From JAVBNC01 sp031551765 (lineage in GTDB: Bacteria; Desulfobacterota; Desulfovibrionia; Desulfovibrionales; Desulfovibrionaceae), in contig JAVBNC010000121.1 of the NCBI GenBank assembly GCA_031551765.1, positions 1 through 20,910 of the forward strand: 20,910 nt of DNA. The letters run 5' to 3'. A program made the position numbers and the translations under genes. Of the stretch, positions 1 through 8,061 are shown in pieces. Every line of letters starts with the position of its first letter. Position 1 is the first letter of the stretch. Under the pieces are notes generated by a model. That model did not search any database and was not told the origin of the DNA. It was given only the letters and a program-made list of their open reading frames with translations.

Positions 1-119
1 GACACGCCTCCCTTTTCCGTTACCCGTACTTTTTTTTTGTTTTTGTGGGGGGGGGGGCGTGGTGCCTTAAAACACTTCTACCCATCAATGTCTACCCCCC
101 CCCCCCCCCATTTCTCCCC
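1..119. other. Homopolymer-rich region downstream of nuoN
   Basis: No gene is seen. The segment holds a run of 9 T (30-38) and 5 T (40-44), a run of 11 G (47-57) and a run of 15 C (95-109), the last only 10 bp past the nuoN stop. The G and C runs are complementary and could pair as an 11-bp stem around a 37-nt loop. The T-rich tract lies on the wrong side of that stem to make a normal terminator for the minus-strand operon. Read on the minus strand, positions 1-16 contain a purine-rich GGGAGG that could be the ribosome site of a gene beyond the window. Confidence 0.6.
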
Positions 120-1538
120 CTAAAACAGCCCGGAACCCGCCTTGACGGCGAAGTCGAAGACAAAGGCGGGCACGATGCCCAGCAGCAGGGTCAGACCGGC
201 CAGGACCATGGCTCCGGCGGAAGCGAAGAGGGAGCCGTCGTGTTCCTGTTCGGGCGCGTCGTCGTGGGTGTAGGCGTGGCGCACCAGGGAGAGGTAGTAG
301 TAGATGGCTATGGCGCTGTTCAGCGCCAGCGCGATGACCAGCCAGTTGTAGCCGTTGTTCCAGGCCGCGCTGATCAGAAACAGCTTGCCCATGAACCCGG
401 CGGTGGGCGGCAGGCCCACCAGGGCGAACGCGCCCACGGCGAGAGCGAAAGCCATGGCCGGGGAACGCTTGTACAGGCCGTTGAGGTCGTTGAGCTGCAG
501 GTTGCGGCCGTCGGCGGCCACGCGGCTGACCACCCAGAAGCAGAGCAGATTCATGACCACGTAGGCCAGGGCGTAGAAGGCGGCGGCCGCCATGCCCTGC
601 GCCGTGCCCGCCACCAGGCCCACCACGATGTAGCCCGCGTGCGCCACGGACGAAAAACCGAGCAGGCGCTTGACGTCTTTCTGGGCCAGGGCGCAGAGGT
701 TGCCGAAGGTCATGGAGATGAGCGAGAGCACGGCCAGCACGTTGGTGATTTCCAGGCCGGGCTTGAGGCAGCTTGCCAGGCGGATGAGAATGATCACCGC
801 GCCCAGCTTGGGCAGCGTGGCCACAAACGCGGCGGTTTCGTTGCTGGAACCCTGGTACACGTCCGGGCACCAGAAGTGGAAGGGAAAGAGCGCCAGCTTG
901 TAGAACATGCCGCAGAGGAACAGGCCCAGGCCCATGACGGCCTCGGGGTTGGCGCTGAAACTCCAGTCGGCCTTCATCAGGCCCGCGATGTAGGTGGTGT
1001 GCTGGGACGCGATAATGTGCGAGAGGCCGTAGAGGCTCAGCGCTGTAGCGGCCGCGCCGAACAGGATGTACTTGACGCCCGCTTCCGCGCTTTCTTTTGT
1101 TTTGCCGCGCAGGGGAATGAGCACATACAGGCTGTAGGAGGAAAGCTCCAGGGCCAGGTACAGGGTCACCAGTTCCACGGCGGAGGCCAGCAGCATCAGG
1201 CCCCAGGCGGACAGGGCCATGAACAGGAAGTAGTCGCTCTTCTGGTCCGTTTCCAGGGTGGGCTGCTTCACGGCGTTGAGCACCACGAAACAGAAGCCGA
1301 AAACCACGGCCAGCTTGAAGAACTGCGAGAGCAGGTCCACCTTGTAGCTTTCCGCGAAAAAGACGCCGCTTGCAAACAGACCCAGGGCGGCCACGGCCAG
1401 CACGGCCAGGGAAGCCACGGGCAGGACGCAGGCCGTGCACACGGGCGAACGTTCCCCAAGGGCGCTTTGCGCGAACAGGGCCATCACCAGCAGAAACATC
1501 GCGCATTCGGGCGCGAGGGAGACAAGGGAAAGGGTCAC
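120..1538 (-). CDS. nuoN: NADH-quinone oxidoreductase subunit N
   Basis: Antiporter-like, proton-translocating subunit of complex I in the cytoplasmic membrane, 472 residues, about the usual size. The protein is hydrophobic throughout. It keeps the family's channel glutamate in LALELSSYSLY and the broken-helix lysine in FYKLALFPFHFW, followed by CPDVYQG, which is typical of NuoN rather than NuoL or NuoM. The start is a GTG whose GTGA overlaps the nuoM stop, with AAGGAG about 8 nt upstream; the first internal ATG is 13 codons later. It is the last gene of the nuo operon and ends at TAG, just before a homopolymer tract. It should be translationally coupled to nuoM. Confidence 0.95.
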   Translation of the reverse strand: MTLSLVSLAPECAMFLLVMALFAQSALGERSPVCTACVLPVASLAVLAVAALGLFASGVFFAESYKVDLLSQFFKLAVVFGFCFVVLNAVKQPTLETDQKSDYFLFMALSAWGLMLLASAVELVTLYLALELSSYSLYVLIPLRGKTKESAEAGVKYILFGAAATALSLYGLSHIIASQHTTYIAGLMKADWSFSANPEAVMGLGLFLCGMFYKLALFPFHFWCPDVYQGSSNETAAFVATLPKLGAVIILIRLASCLKPGLEITNVLAVLSLISMTFGNLCALAQKDVKRLLGFSSVAHAGYIVVGLVAGTAQGMAAAAFYALAYVVMNLLCFWVVSRVAADGRNLQLNDLNGLYKRSPAMAFALAVGAFALVGLPPTAGFMGKLFLISAAWNNGYNWLVIALALNSAIAIYYYLSLVRHAYTHDDAPEQEHDGSLFASAGAMVLAGLTLLLGIVPAFVFDFAVKAGSGLF

Positions 1539-3100
1539 CGGCGTTCTCCTTCCGTAAGCTGAACCATGAGCTTCATGGCGTCCTGGGCGGCGGCCATGCC
1601 TTGGGCCGCGGCGCTGGCGTCAAGAATCGCCACAATGGTGGGGGTTGTGCGGTTGCGGTAGTCGGTCAGAAGCTTGTCCACGGAAGGGTTGACCAGCCGC
1701 AGGAACGGGCCCGGCGCAAGGCCGATGGCAATGGTCAGAATGGCGGGGAAGAGCAGGTAGGTCCACTCCCGGCGGTTGAGGTCCCGCCAGGTGGTGGCGC
1801 TGGAAGGCCCGCCCCAGGCCATTTTCAGGGAAACGCGGAACATGTAGGCCGCGCCCAAGAGCGCGCCGGGCACAATGGCCATGCCCACCACCGGGTCCAC
1901 CTGGAAGGCGGCGATAAACACCAGAATTTCGCCCACAAAGCCGTTGGTGCCGGGGAAACCCAGGGAAGCCAGGGCGTACAGGCCCCAGAAACCCATGAAC
2001 GCGGGCAGGTATTTGCCCAGGCCCAGGTTCTTGCCTATCTCCCGGCTGTGGCTGCGCTCGTAAACCGTGCCGATCATCATAAACAGGGCGCCGGTGACGA
2101 TGCCGTGGTTGAGCATCTGCAAGAGCGCGCCCTGCACCCCGTGGTAGTTGAAGAGGAAGATGCCCAGGGTGACGAAACCCATGTGCGCCACGGAAGAGTA
2201 GGCCACCAGCTTCTTGATGTCGTTTTGCCCCAGCGCCACCGCGCCGCCGTAGAGAATGGAGATCACGGAGACGGCGACCATCAGCGGCGCGAAAAAGGCG
2301 CTGCCTTCGGGCGTGAGCGGCAGGCAGAAGCGCAGAAAGCCGTAGGTGCCCATTTTCAGCAGCACGGAGGCCAGAATCACGCTGCCCGCGGAAGGGGCCT
2401 GCACGTGGGCGGCCGGGAGCCAGGTGTGGAAGGGGAACATGGGCACTTTGATGGCAAAGGCCAGCGCCATGGCCAGGAAGGCCCAGAACTGGAAGCGGAA
2501 GGAAAAGGCCTTCTGCATCAGTTCCGGTATGGCAAAGGTGCCGCCCACCACGCGGAAGGCCACAATGGCGACCAAGAGCAGCGTGGAGCCGGCCAGGGTA
2601 TACAGGAAGAACTTGATGGAGGCGTAGCGCCGCTCGTCCCCGCCCCAGACCGCGATGAGCAGGTACATGGGAATGAGCATGGCTTCCCAGAACACATAGA
2701 ACAGCACCAGGTCCATGGAAACGAACACGCCCACGCAGGCTGCCGTCATCAGCAGCAGGCAGATGTGGAATTCCTTGATGCGCGCGCCGATGTAGGTCCA
2801 GGAGCAGAGCACGCAGAAGGGCAGCGTGAAGATGGTCAGCCAGACCATCAGGATGCTGACGCCGTCCACGGCCAGGTAGTATTCCAGGCCCCAGGCCTTG
2901 ACCCAGGCCGCGCGTTCCACGAACTGGAAGCCCGCCTCCGGGTTGAAGGACAACAGGGGAATGGCCGCGACCAGCTCCAGGAGCGAAGCGCCCAGCGTCA
3001 CCTTGCGTATGGTTTCCTCGTCCTTGAGAAAGCAGAGCAGGACCGAGGCCGCCACCGGCAGGAAGACGAGTATGGTTAAGACAGGTATGGCAGAATACAC
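1535..3100 (-). CDS. nuoM: NADH-quinone oxidoreductase subunit M
   Basis: Antiporter-like proton-pumping subunit of complex I, 521 residues with about 14 predicted membrane helices. Key residues are present: channel glutamate E139 in FYVFWEAMLIPMYLL, broken-helix lysine K218 in FAIKVPMFPFHTWLP, and a further lysine K249 in SVLLKMGTYGF. The FWEAMLIPMY and AHVQAPSAGSVILA stretches are standard NuoM signatures. The start is GTG at 3098-3100 with GGAG 7 nt upstream; no ATG lies nearby. It is 24 bp from the NuoL-like gene upstream and overlaps nuoN by 4 bp downstream. Nothing in it looks damaged. Confidence 0.95.
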   Translation of the reverse strand: MYSAIPVLTILVFLPVAASVLLCFLKDEETIRKVTLGASLLELVAAIPLLSFNPEAGFQFVERAAWVKAWGLEYYLAVDGVSILMVWLTIFTLPFCVLCSWTYIGARIKEFHICLLLMTAACVGVFVSMDLVLFYVFWEAMLIPMYLLIAVWGGDERRYASIKFFLYTLAGSTLLLVAIVAFRVVGGTFAIPELMQKAFSFRFQFWAFLAMALAFAIKVPMFPFHTWLPAAHVQAPSAGSVILASVLLKMGTYGFLRFCLPLTPEGSAFFAPLMVAVSVISILYGGAVALGQNDIKKLVAYSSVAHMGFVTLGIFLFNYHGVQGALLQMLNHGIVTGALFMMIGTVYERSHSREIGKNLGLGKYLPAFMGFWGLYALASLGFPGTNGFVGEILVFIAAFQVDPVVGMAIVPGALLGAAYMFRVSLKMAWGGPSSATTWRDLNRREWTYLLFPAILTIAIGLAPGPFLRLVNPSVDKLLTDYRNRTTPTIVAILDASAAAQGMAAAQDAMKLMVQLTEGERR

Positions 3101-3124
3101 GAAGCGTCTCCGTCAGGTTGGCGG

Positions 3125-4909
3125 TTACCCAAAGTACCAGATAAGCGCGAACGCCAGCAGTATCAGTATCACGGCCAGGGCCAGGTAGCTCTGCAGGCTG
3201 CCGTTCTGCGCTTTCGCGCCGAAGCGGCCGATGTTCCGCACGCCGTAGGCCGAGCCGTCCACAATGCCGTCAATGACCTTGCGGTCGAACCAGGAGGAGC
3301 CGAGGGCAATGCCCATCAGCCCGCGCAGGCCCACGGTGCGGTACACGTTGGTCCAGATGTCGTCCAGCCAGGCCACGGGCTTGGAGATCAGCAGCAGGCC
3401 CAGCTTGCCGATCAGGCGGTAGAAGAAGTCGAAGTCCAGGTTCAGCCCGGCGTGCGGGGTGATCACCTTGCGCAGCTTGTAGAAGGCGAAGCCTGAAAAG
3501 CCCAGCAGCATGGCGGACTGGAGCACGTTCCACACCGTCCAGGGCACGTAGGGGTGGGCCACGTCAAAGGGCAGGTAGCGGTAGAGCATGGCCGGGTACA
3601 CGCCCTGGGCCACGCAGAGCACGGCCAGCACGGTCATGCCCGCGTACATGTTCCAGGGGATGGGCTTCAGCGCGCGCTCCGTGTCCGTGGGCTTGCCGCC
3701 CCAGAACGCGAAGTAGGGCAGCTTGATGCCCACGGAAATAAAGGTGCCCACGGCCGCTATTTCCAGGCCCAGGGCCACCAGCACCTGGTGGTCTTCCGCC
3801 GCGCCCGCTATGGTCATGGTTTTGGAAATGAAGCCGTTGAAAATGGGCATGCCGGAGATGGACAGAACCGCCACCATGTACAGCACCATTACCCAGGGCA
3901 GACGCGCGGCCAGGCCGCCCAGCCTGTCCAGCTTGGCCGTGCCCGCCGCGTGCAGCAGGCAGCCCGCGCCCATGAACAGCAGTCCTTTATACAGGATGTG
4001 GGCGTAGGCGTGGGCCGTGGCGCCGTTCAGGGTCATGGCCGTCCCTACCCCCACCCCGGCCACCATGTACCCCACCTGGGACACGATGTGGTAGGAAAGA
4101 ATGCGCCGGGCGTTGTTCTCGATGCACGCGTACAGGACGCCGTACACCGCCATGACCGTGCCCATGATTGCCAGCACTTCCCAGCCCGCGAAACCGCGGC
4201 AGAGCACGTACACGGCCGTCTTGGTGGTAAAGGCGCACATGAACACGGAGCCGGTCACCGTGCCGCGCGGGTAGGCGTCCGGCAGCCAGGCGTGCAGGGG
4301 CACGACGGCCGCGTTCACGCAGAAACCCGCCAGAATCAGCCAGTTATACAGCGTGCCCACTTCGGGCGCGGCGGAGGTGAACTCCCAGGTGCCGAGCGCT
4401 TTGTAGCGGATCAAGAGGCCCGCCAGGAGCAGCAGCCCGCCCGCCGTGTGGTAGAGGAAATAGCGGAAGCCCGCCAGCACGGATTCCCTTTCCCGCGCGC
4501 AAAGCACCAGGAAGGTGGACCCTATGCTCATCAGCTCCCAGAAAGCGAAGAGCGTGATGTAGTCCCCGGCGAACACGCAGCCGAAGCCGCCCGCAACATA
4601 CAGGGAAGCCATGATGTGCTGCAGCTTGTCTTCCACGTGCATGGCGTAGAGCATGCCCGCCAGGGACATGATGGCGAAGACCTGCGCGAAAATGCGGGAG
4701 AGTTTGTCCACCCGGCCCAGGTGCAGGGTCTGGCCCAGCCAGTTCAGGGTGCAGTAGTCGCCCATGCCCATGCTGAACACGGACCAGACGGCGATCAGCG
4801 GCGGGAGCAGCAGCAGCCAGCGCCACTCCTTGCCCTTCATGAAGGGCAGCACAAAGGCCAGAGCCAGAAACCCGATGGCCGGGTGCACGAAAAAGCTAGA
4901 GGTCGCCAT
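3125..4909 (-). CDS. NuoL-like antiporter subunit (Na+/H+ antiporter subunit D family)
   Basis: Membrane subunit of the nuo complex, 594 residues, taking the place of NuoL. The core is the 14-helix antiporter fold. After about residue 480 there is an extension containing FDRKVIDGIVDGSAYGV and a final hydrophobic helix, which matches the C-terminal part of NuoL that carries the lateral helix. The channel glutamate E125 (FAFWELMSIG), K230 in the helix-8 region (AFTTKTAVY) and K363 (FISKTMT) are kept. The usual helix-7 lysine is an asparagine, N199, in GFCVNAAVVPLHAWLP. A version with NAA.PPLHAWLPDAYP is familiar to me from a subfamily annotated as Na+/H+ antiporter subunit D, so this is probably a subfamily trait. 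The start overlaps the preceding small gene by 14 bp. Whether it pumps protons, sodium ions or nothing cannot be told from sequence. Confidence 0.88.
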   Translation of the reverse strand: MATSSFFVHPAIGFLALAFVLPFMKGKEWRWLLLLPPLIAVWSVFSMGMGDYCTLNWLGQTLHLGRVDKLSRIFAQVFAIMSLAGMLYAMHVEDKLQHIMASLYVAGGFGCVFAGDYITLFAFWELMSIGSTFLVLCARERESVLAGFRYFLYHTAGGLLLLAGLLIRYKALGTWEFTSAAPEVGTLYNWLILAGFCVNAAVVPLHAWLPDAYPRGTVTGSVFMCAFTTKTAVYVLCRGFAGWEVLAIMGTVMAVYGVLYACIENNARRILSYHIVSQVGYMVAGVGVGTAMTLNGATAHAYAHILYKGLLFMGAGCLLHAAGTAKLDRLGGLAARLPWVMVLYMVAVLSISGMPIFNGFISKTMTIAGAAEDHQVLVALGLEIAAVGTFISVGIKLPYFAFWGGKPTDTERALKPIPWNMYAGMTVLAVLCVAQGVYPAMLYRYLPFDVAHPYVPWTVWNVLQSAMLLGFSGFAFYKLRKVITPHAGLNLDFDFFYRLIGKLGLLLISKPVAWLDDIWTNVYRTVGLRGLMGIALGSSWFDRKVIDGIVDGSAYGVRNIGRFGAKAQNGSLQSYLALAVILILLAFALIWYFG

Positions 4910-5153
4910 AGTAGTCCTCTTTGCGCACGATAAGGGGCTGGATGATGCGCTTCATGACGAAAATCATGACCAGGCCGACGCCCAGGCCGAACACGGCCCA
5001 GAAACCGGGGTACTGGTCCAGGCCGAAGTGGGGTTCCACGGGCCGTATGAACACGTTCAACGCCACGAACACAATGAGCGCCGCGAAAAACACCTTGCGC
5101 CAGAAGCGGAACAAGGAATTCTGCCATTCCAGGAAGGAACCTAGGTCAAACAT
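4896..5153 (-). CDS. Small two-helix membrane protein within nuo operon
   Basis: I do not recognise a named family. The protein has 85 residues: an amphipathic N-terminus with WQNSLFRFWRK, a hydrophobic helix at about 20-36, a linker with RPVEPHFGLDQYPGFW, a second hydrophobic helix at about 52-67, and a charged tail ending KEDYYGDL. It has a strong ribosome site (TAGGAGGG, GGAGG 8 nt before ATG) and overlaps the start of the NuoL-like gene by 14 bp, so it is very likely translated and coupled to it. Its place between two antiporter-type subunits suggests a structural linker or accessory subunit of the modified membrane arm. That role is inference; it could instead be an assembly factor. Confidence 0.82.
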   Translation of the reverse strand: MFDLGSFLEWQNSLFRFWRKVFFAALIVFVALNVFIRPVEPHFGLDQYPGFWAVFGLGVGLVMIFVMKRIIQPLIVRKEDYYGDL

Positions 5154-5165
5154 GCTTCATCCCTC

Positions 5166-6659
5166 CTAAAAGTGGCCGAAGACCTGGACGAAGTTCTGGA
5201 AAATCTGCGGGTACAGGCCCAGCAGCAGGGATATGGCGCCGGTGATGCACAGCGGTATGACCATGCTTTTGGGCGCTTCCGAATACTGCTCCATATTGGC
5301 GTCCGGGTCCGGGGGCAGGAAAAAGGCCCGGTAGAAAATGGGCACGAAGTAGCCCGCGTTGAGCAGCGTCGAGAGCAGCAGCGCGCAGAGCAGCGCGAAC
5401 TGGTCCGCCTGCAAAGCGCCGTTGACCAGGTACCACTTGGACACGAACCCGCACACCGGCGGCATGCCGATCATGGACAGGGACGCGATGCCGAAAGCCC
5501 CGAAGGTCCAGGGCATGCGGCGTCCCAGGCCGTTCATCTGGCTGATCTTCTTGATGTGCGTGGCCACGTAGATGGCCCCGGCGCCGAAGAACAGCGTGAT
5601 TTTGGAGAAAGCGTGGTGGGCGATATGCATCAGCCCGCCCTGCACCGCCGCCGGGGTCAAAAGCGCCACCCCGATAATGACGTAGGAAAGCTGGCTGACC
5701 GTGGAATAGGCCAGCCGGGCCTTGATATCGTCCTTGGTCAGCGCGATGAACGAGGCCGCCACAATGGTCACGGCCGCGAGGTACGCCGTGGGTATGCCCA
5801 GGCCCAGGGTATCCATGGTCTGCAGGCCGAAGCCGGAAAGAATGATGCGGCTGACGGAGAACACCCCGGCCTTGACCACCGCCACCGCGTGCAGCAAGGC
5901 GGAAACCGGCGTGGGCGCGACCATGGCGGAAGGCAGCCAGTTGTGGAAGGGCATCAGCGCCGCCTTGGCCAGGCCGCAGAGGTACAGCACGTAGGTTATG
6001 CGCACCATGTTCGGGCTTTCGCGCACCACATCCGGCGGGAACATGCCGGTGACCACGTCGCCCAGCTTCATGTCCAGGGTGCCGCACAGCACGTAGGTCA
6101 GCACCATGGCGGGCAGCAGGAAAAGCTTGGAGGTGCCCATCAGGTACACCAGGTACTTGCGCGCCCCGGCAAAGCCTTCCTCGTCCTGGTGGTGGGCCAC
6201 CAGGGGGTAGGTGAAGACCGTGATGACTTCATAGAACAGATACAGGGTGAAGACGTTGGCGGCGAAAGCCACGCCCACGGCCCCGAAAATGGCCACCCCG
6301 AAACAGAAGTAGTAGCGGGTCTGGGCGTGCTCTTTCAGGCTGCGCATGTAACCCACGTTGTAGCTGGTGGCGAAGCCCCAGAGGAACGTGGCGATAAGCG
6401 CGAAAATGATGCCCAGCCCGTCCACCGCGAAACGCGCGGTTATGCCGGGGATAAGGGTGAACAGCGTGAATTCGTAAATAGTCCCGTTAAGCACGCCCGG
6501 CACCATGCTGAGTACGCAGACAAAGGTCAGGGCGGCGGCCACAAAGGAAACCCCTTCACGCTGGTTTTCGTCCTTGCGCGCCAGCAGGATGCAGAAGGGC
6601 GCGACAAGGGTGACCAGAAGCGGCAGGAGCAGGCGGTAGCTATCCTCAAAGGCGGTCAT
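5166..6659 (-). CDS. MrpD-like monovalent cation/H+ antiporter-type subunit
   Basis: Antiporter-fold membrane protein of 497 residues, closer in motif to MrpD/NuoL/NuoM than to NuoN. It keeps the full set of charged channel residues: E144 (LFYEVITVFTY), K232 (LAKAALMPFHNWLP), H257 and K263 (LLHAVAVVKAGVF), K353 and K408 (CGFVSKWYLV). It lacks the NuoL C-terminal extension. The chosen ATG at 6657-6659 has CAGGAG about 7 nt upstream and lies 4 bp after the nuoK stop; an upstream extension in the same frame runs through nuoK and has no such site. Together with the next two genes it forms an insertion where other operons have a single nuoL. Likely a fourth ion-translocating subunit. Confidence 0.88.
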   Translation of the reverse strand: MTAFEDSYRLLLPLLVTLVAPFCILLARKDENQREGVSFVAAALTFVCVLSMVPGVLNGTIYEFTLFTLIPGITARFAVDGLGIIFALIATFLWGFATSYNVGYMRSLKEHAQTRYYFCFGVAIFGAVGVAFAANVFTLYLFYEVITVFTYPLVAHHQDEEGFAGARKYLVYLMGTSKLFLLPAMVLTYVLCGTLDMKLGDVVTGMFPPDVVRESPNMVRITYVLYLCGLAKAALMPFHNWLPSAMVAPTPVSALLHAVAVVKAGVFSVSRIILSGFGLQTMDTLGLGIPTAYLAAVTIVAASFIALTKDDIKARLAYSTVSQLSYVIIGVALLTPAAVQGGLMHIAHHAFSKITLFFGAGAIYVATHIKKISQMNGLGRRMPWTFGAFGIASLSMIGMPPVCGFVSKWYLVNGALQADQFALLCALLLSTLLNAGYFVPIFYRAFFLPPDPDANMEQYSEAPKSMVIPLCITGAISLLLGLYPQIFQNFVQVFGHF

Positions 6660-6663
6660 GCGT

Positions 6664-6975
6664 CTACTCCTGAAGCGTCGTAAGGTCGGCGGTGCGGGTG
6701 TGGCCGAAGCGGCGGTACACAATGACGATAATGGCCAGCACCAGGGTTGCTTCGGCGGCGGCCAGGCCCATGACCAGCAGGGTGGTGGCCTGTCCCATGG
6801 CGGCGCTGGCGGCGGTGAGCTGGGCGGAAGCCGCAATGGACAGCCCCGCGCCGTTGAGCATCAGTTCCACAGCTATCAGCATGCCCACCAGGGTGCGGCG
6901 GCGGGTCAGGCCGATAAGGCCCGCGCCCAGCAGCACCAGGGCGGTAAGGTGGTAAAGAACGAGAGGGGTGGGCAT
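6664..6975 (-). CDS. nuoK: NADH-quinone oxidoreductase subunit K
   Basis: Small membrane subunit of complex I, 103 residues with three predicted helices, matching the family's usual length of about 100. It carries the two conserved buried glutamates of the proton path, E37 in IAVELMLNG and E75 in LAAAEATLVL. Its ATG overlaps the nuoJ TAA by one base, so the two are translationally coupled. It is the last standard subunit before the inserted antiporter genes. Confidence 0.95.
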   Translation of the reverse strand: MPTPLVLYHLTALVLLGAGLIGLTRRRTLVGMLIAVELMLNGAGLSIAASAQLTAASAAMGQATTLLVMGLAAAEATLVLAIIVIVYRRFGHTRTADLTTLQE

Positions 6976-7481
6976 TACTTTTTCCTCCTATCCCAGGCCA
7001 GGAACACGCCCCCGGCCATGGAAACCAGCAGGATCACGGAAATGAGCTCAAAGGGCAGCACGTAATCTTCCATCAGGGTTTTGCCCAGTTCCGCCACGGT
7101 CACCAGGGCCGGGTTGCGGCTGGAAGGCGCGGTGTGGAACAGGAGCGGCGGGGCCAGCACGATAAGCGGCAACAGACCGGCCAGCATGGATTTGACGAAC
7201 TTGAGGCCCGGCGCGGGCGCGGCTTCGTCGCCGTCCGCCTGGGCGCTGGCCAGCATCAGGGCGAAGAAGATCAGCACGCACACGGCGCCCACGTAAATGA
7301 GCAACTGCATGAAGGCCAGGAAGGGGCTCTGCAGCAAGAGGTACATGCCCGCCACGCCCAGCAGGGTGGAAATAAGCCCCACCAGGGCGCGCACCAGGCT
7401 GGCGCTGAACACGGCCACGCAGGCCCCGGCCAGGATGATGACGAAATAGAGCCCAAAGGCAAGGTATGCCAAAATCTCCAT
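6975..7481 (-). CDS. nuoJ: NADH-quinone oxidoreductase subunit J
   Basis: Membrane subunit of complex I, 168 residues with five predicted helices. The family's helix-3 motif is recognisable in QLLIYVGAVCVLIFFALML, including the tyrosine-valine-glycine-alanine stretch near the pi-bulge. The start MEILAYLAF was chosen because it begins 1 bp after the nuoI stop; a longer in-frame reading would run back through nuoI. The 3' end overlaps nuoK by one base. A loop of about 30 residues after helix 3 contains Asp-Glu-Ala-Ala-Pro. Confidence 0.93.
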   Translation of the reverse strand: MEILAYLAFGLYFVIILAGACVAVFSASLVRALVGLISTLLGVAGMYLLLQSPFLAFMQLLIYVGAVCVLIFFALMLASAQADGDEAAPAPGLKFVKSMLAGLLPLIVLAPPLLFHTAPSSRNPALVTVAELGKTLMEDYVLPFELISVILLVSMAGGVFLAWDRRKK

Positions 7482-7482
7482 A

Positions 7483-8049
7483 TCAGGCCTCGCTTGCGGG
7501 CTGTTGGTTGGCGTCGGCGCTTTTCTTGGCCGCCAGGCGCGCCAATCGCGAAAGGCGCGCCAGAAGATCCTGGTGGAAATCCTCGCGCCTGGTGCCCGCC
7601 AGGTACATGTCATTGGAAAACTTGATGGACTTCACCGGGCAGGCTTCCACGCAGCAGCCGCACAAGGAGCAGAGCGTGTAGTCGTAATGCCACAGGGAAG
7701 GGTTCTTCGGCGCCGTGGGGCGCTTCACGGTTTCGCCCCTGGCTTCCGCTTCCGCGAAAGCTTTTTCCTCTTCCGCCGAAATTTTGGGCGCCGGGGATTT
7801 GCGGATGCTGATGCACTTGCTGGGGCAGGCCATCACGCAAATCATGCAGCTGATGCATTTCGGGGTGTCCGGCTTTTTGGGCAGGCCCACCAGTTCGATG
7901 GGACCGCGGAACGATTCGGCGGCTTCCGGTTCCACGGTGGCTCTGGGGTAATGCACGGTGAGCTGCGGGGAACAGAAATATTTCCCGGTGATGAAGAAGC
8001 CCACGATGAGGCTCCAGAGGTCGGTAATCTTGCGAAACAGGCAGCGCAT
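7483..8049 (-). CDS. nuoI: NADH-quinone oxidoreductase subunit I (two [4Fe-4S])
   Basis: Ferredoxin-like subunit that carries electrons through clusters N6a and N6b to NuoB, 188 residues. Two CxxCxxCxxxCP motifs are visible: C65-C68-C71-C75 (CISCMICVMACP) and C127-C130-C133-C137 (CSLCGCCVEACP), with an extra cysteine at C132. The two motifs are separated by 51 residues, about 27 more than in E. coli NuoI as I recall it; the extra stretch (about 83-118) is rich in Glu, Ala and Lys. An N-terminal hydrophobic, amphipathic helix anchors it to the membrane. ATG start with GGGAG 6 nt upstream, 12 bp after nuoH. Confidence 0.95.
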   Translation of the reverse strand: MRCLFRKITDLWSLIVGFFITGKYFCSPQLTVHYPRATVEPEAAESFRGPIELVGLPKKPDTPKCISCMICVMACPSKCISIRKSPAPKISAEEEKAFAEAEARGETVKRPTAPKNPSLWHYDYTLCSLCGCCVEACPVKSIKFSNDMYLAGTRREDFHQDLLARLSRLARLAAKKSADANQQPASEA

Positions 8050-8061
8050 GGGGTCTCCCGC

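Noticed and set aside
47..109. G11/C15 pairing as a nuo operon terminator
   Set aside because: On the minus strand the stem would be followed by an A-rich tract, not T; the T-rich tract is on the other strand and on the wrong side.
45..1562. 505-codon plus-strand open frame opposite nuoN
   Set aside because: It is His/Gln/Gly/Val-rich with no domain, and the opposite strand encodes an intact NuoN.
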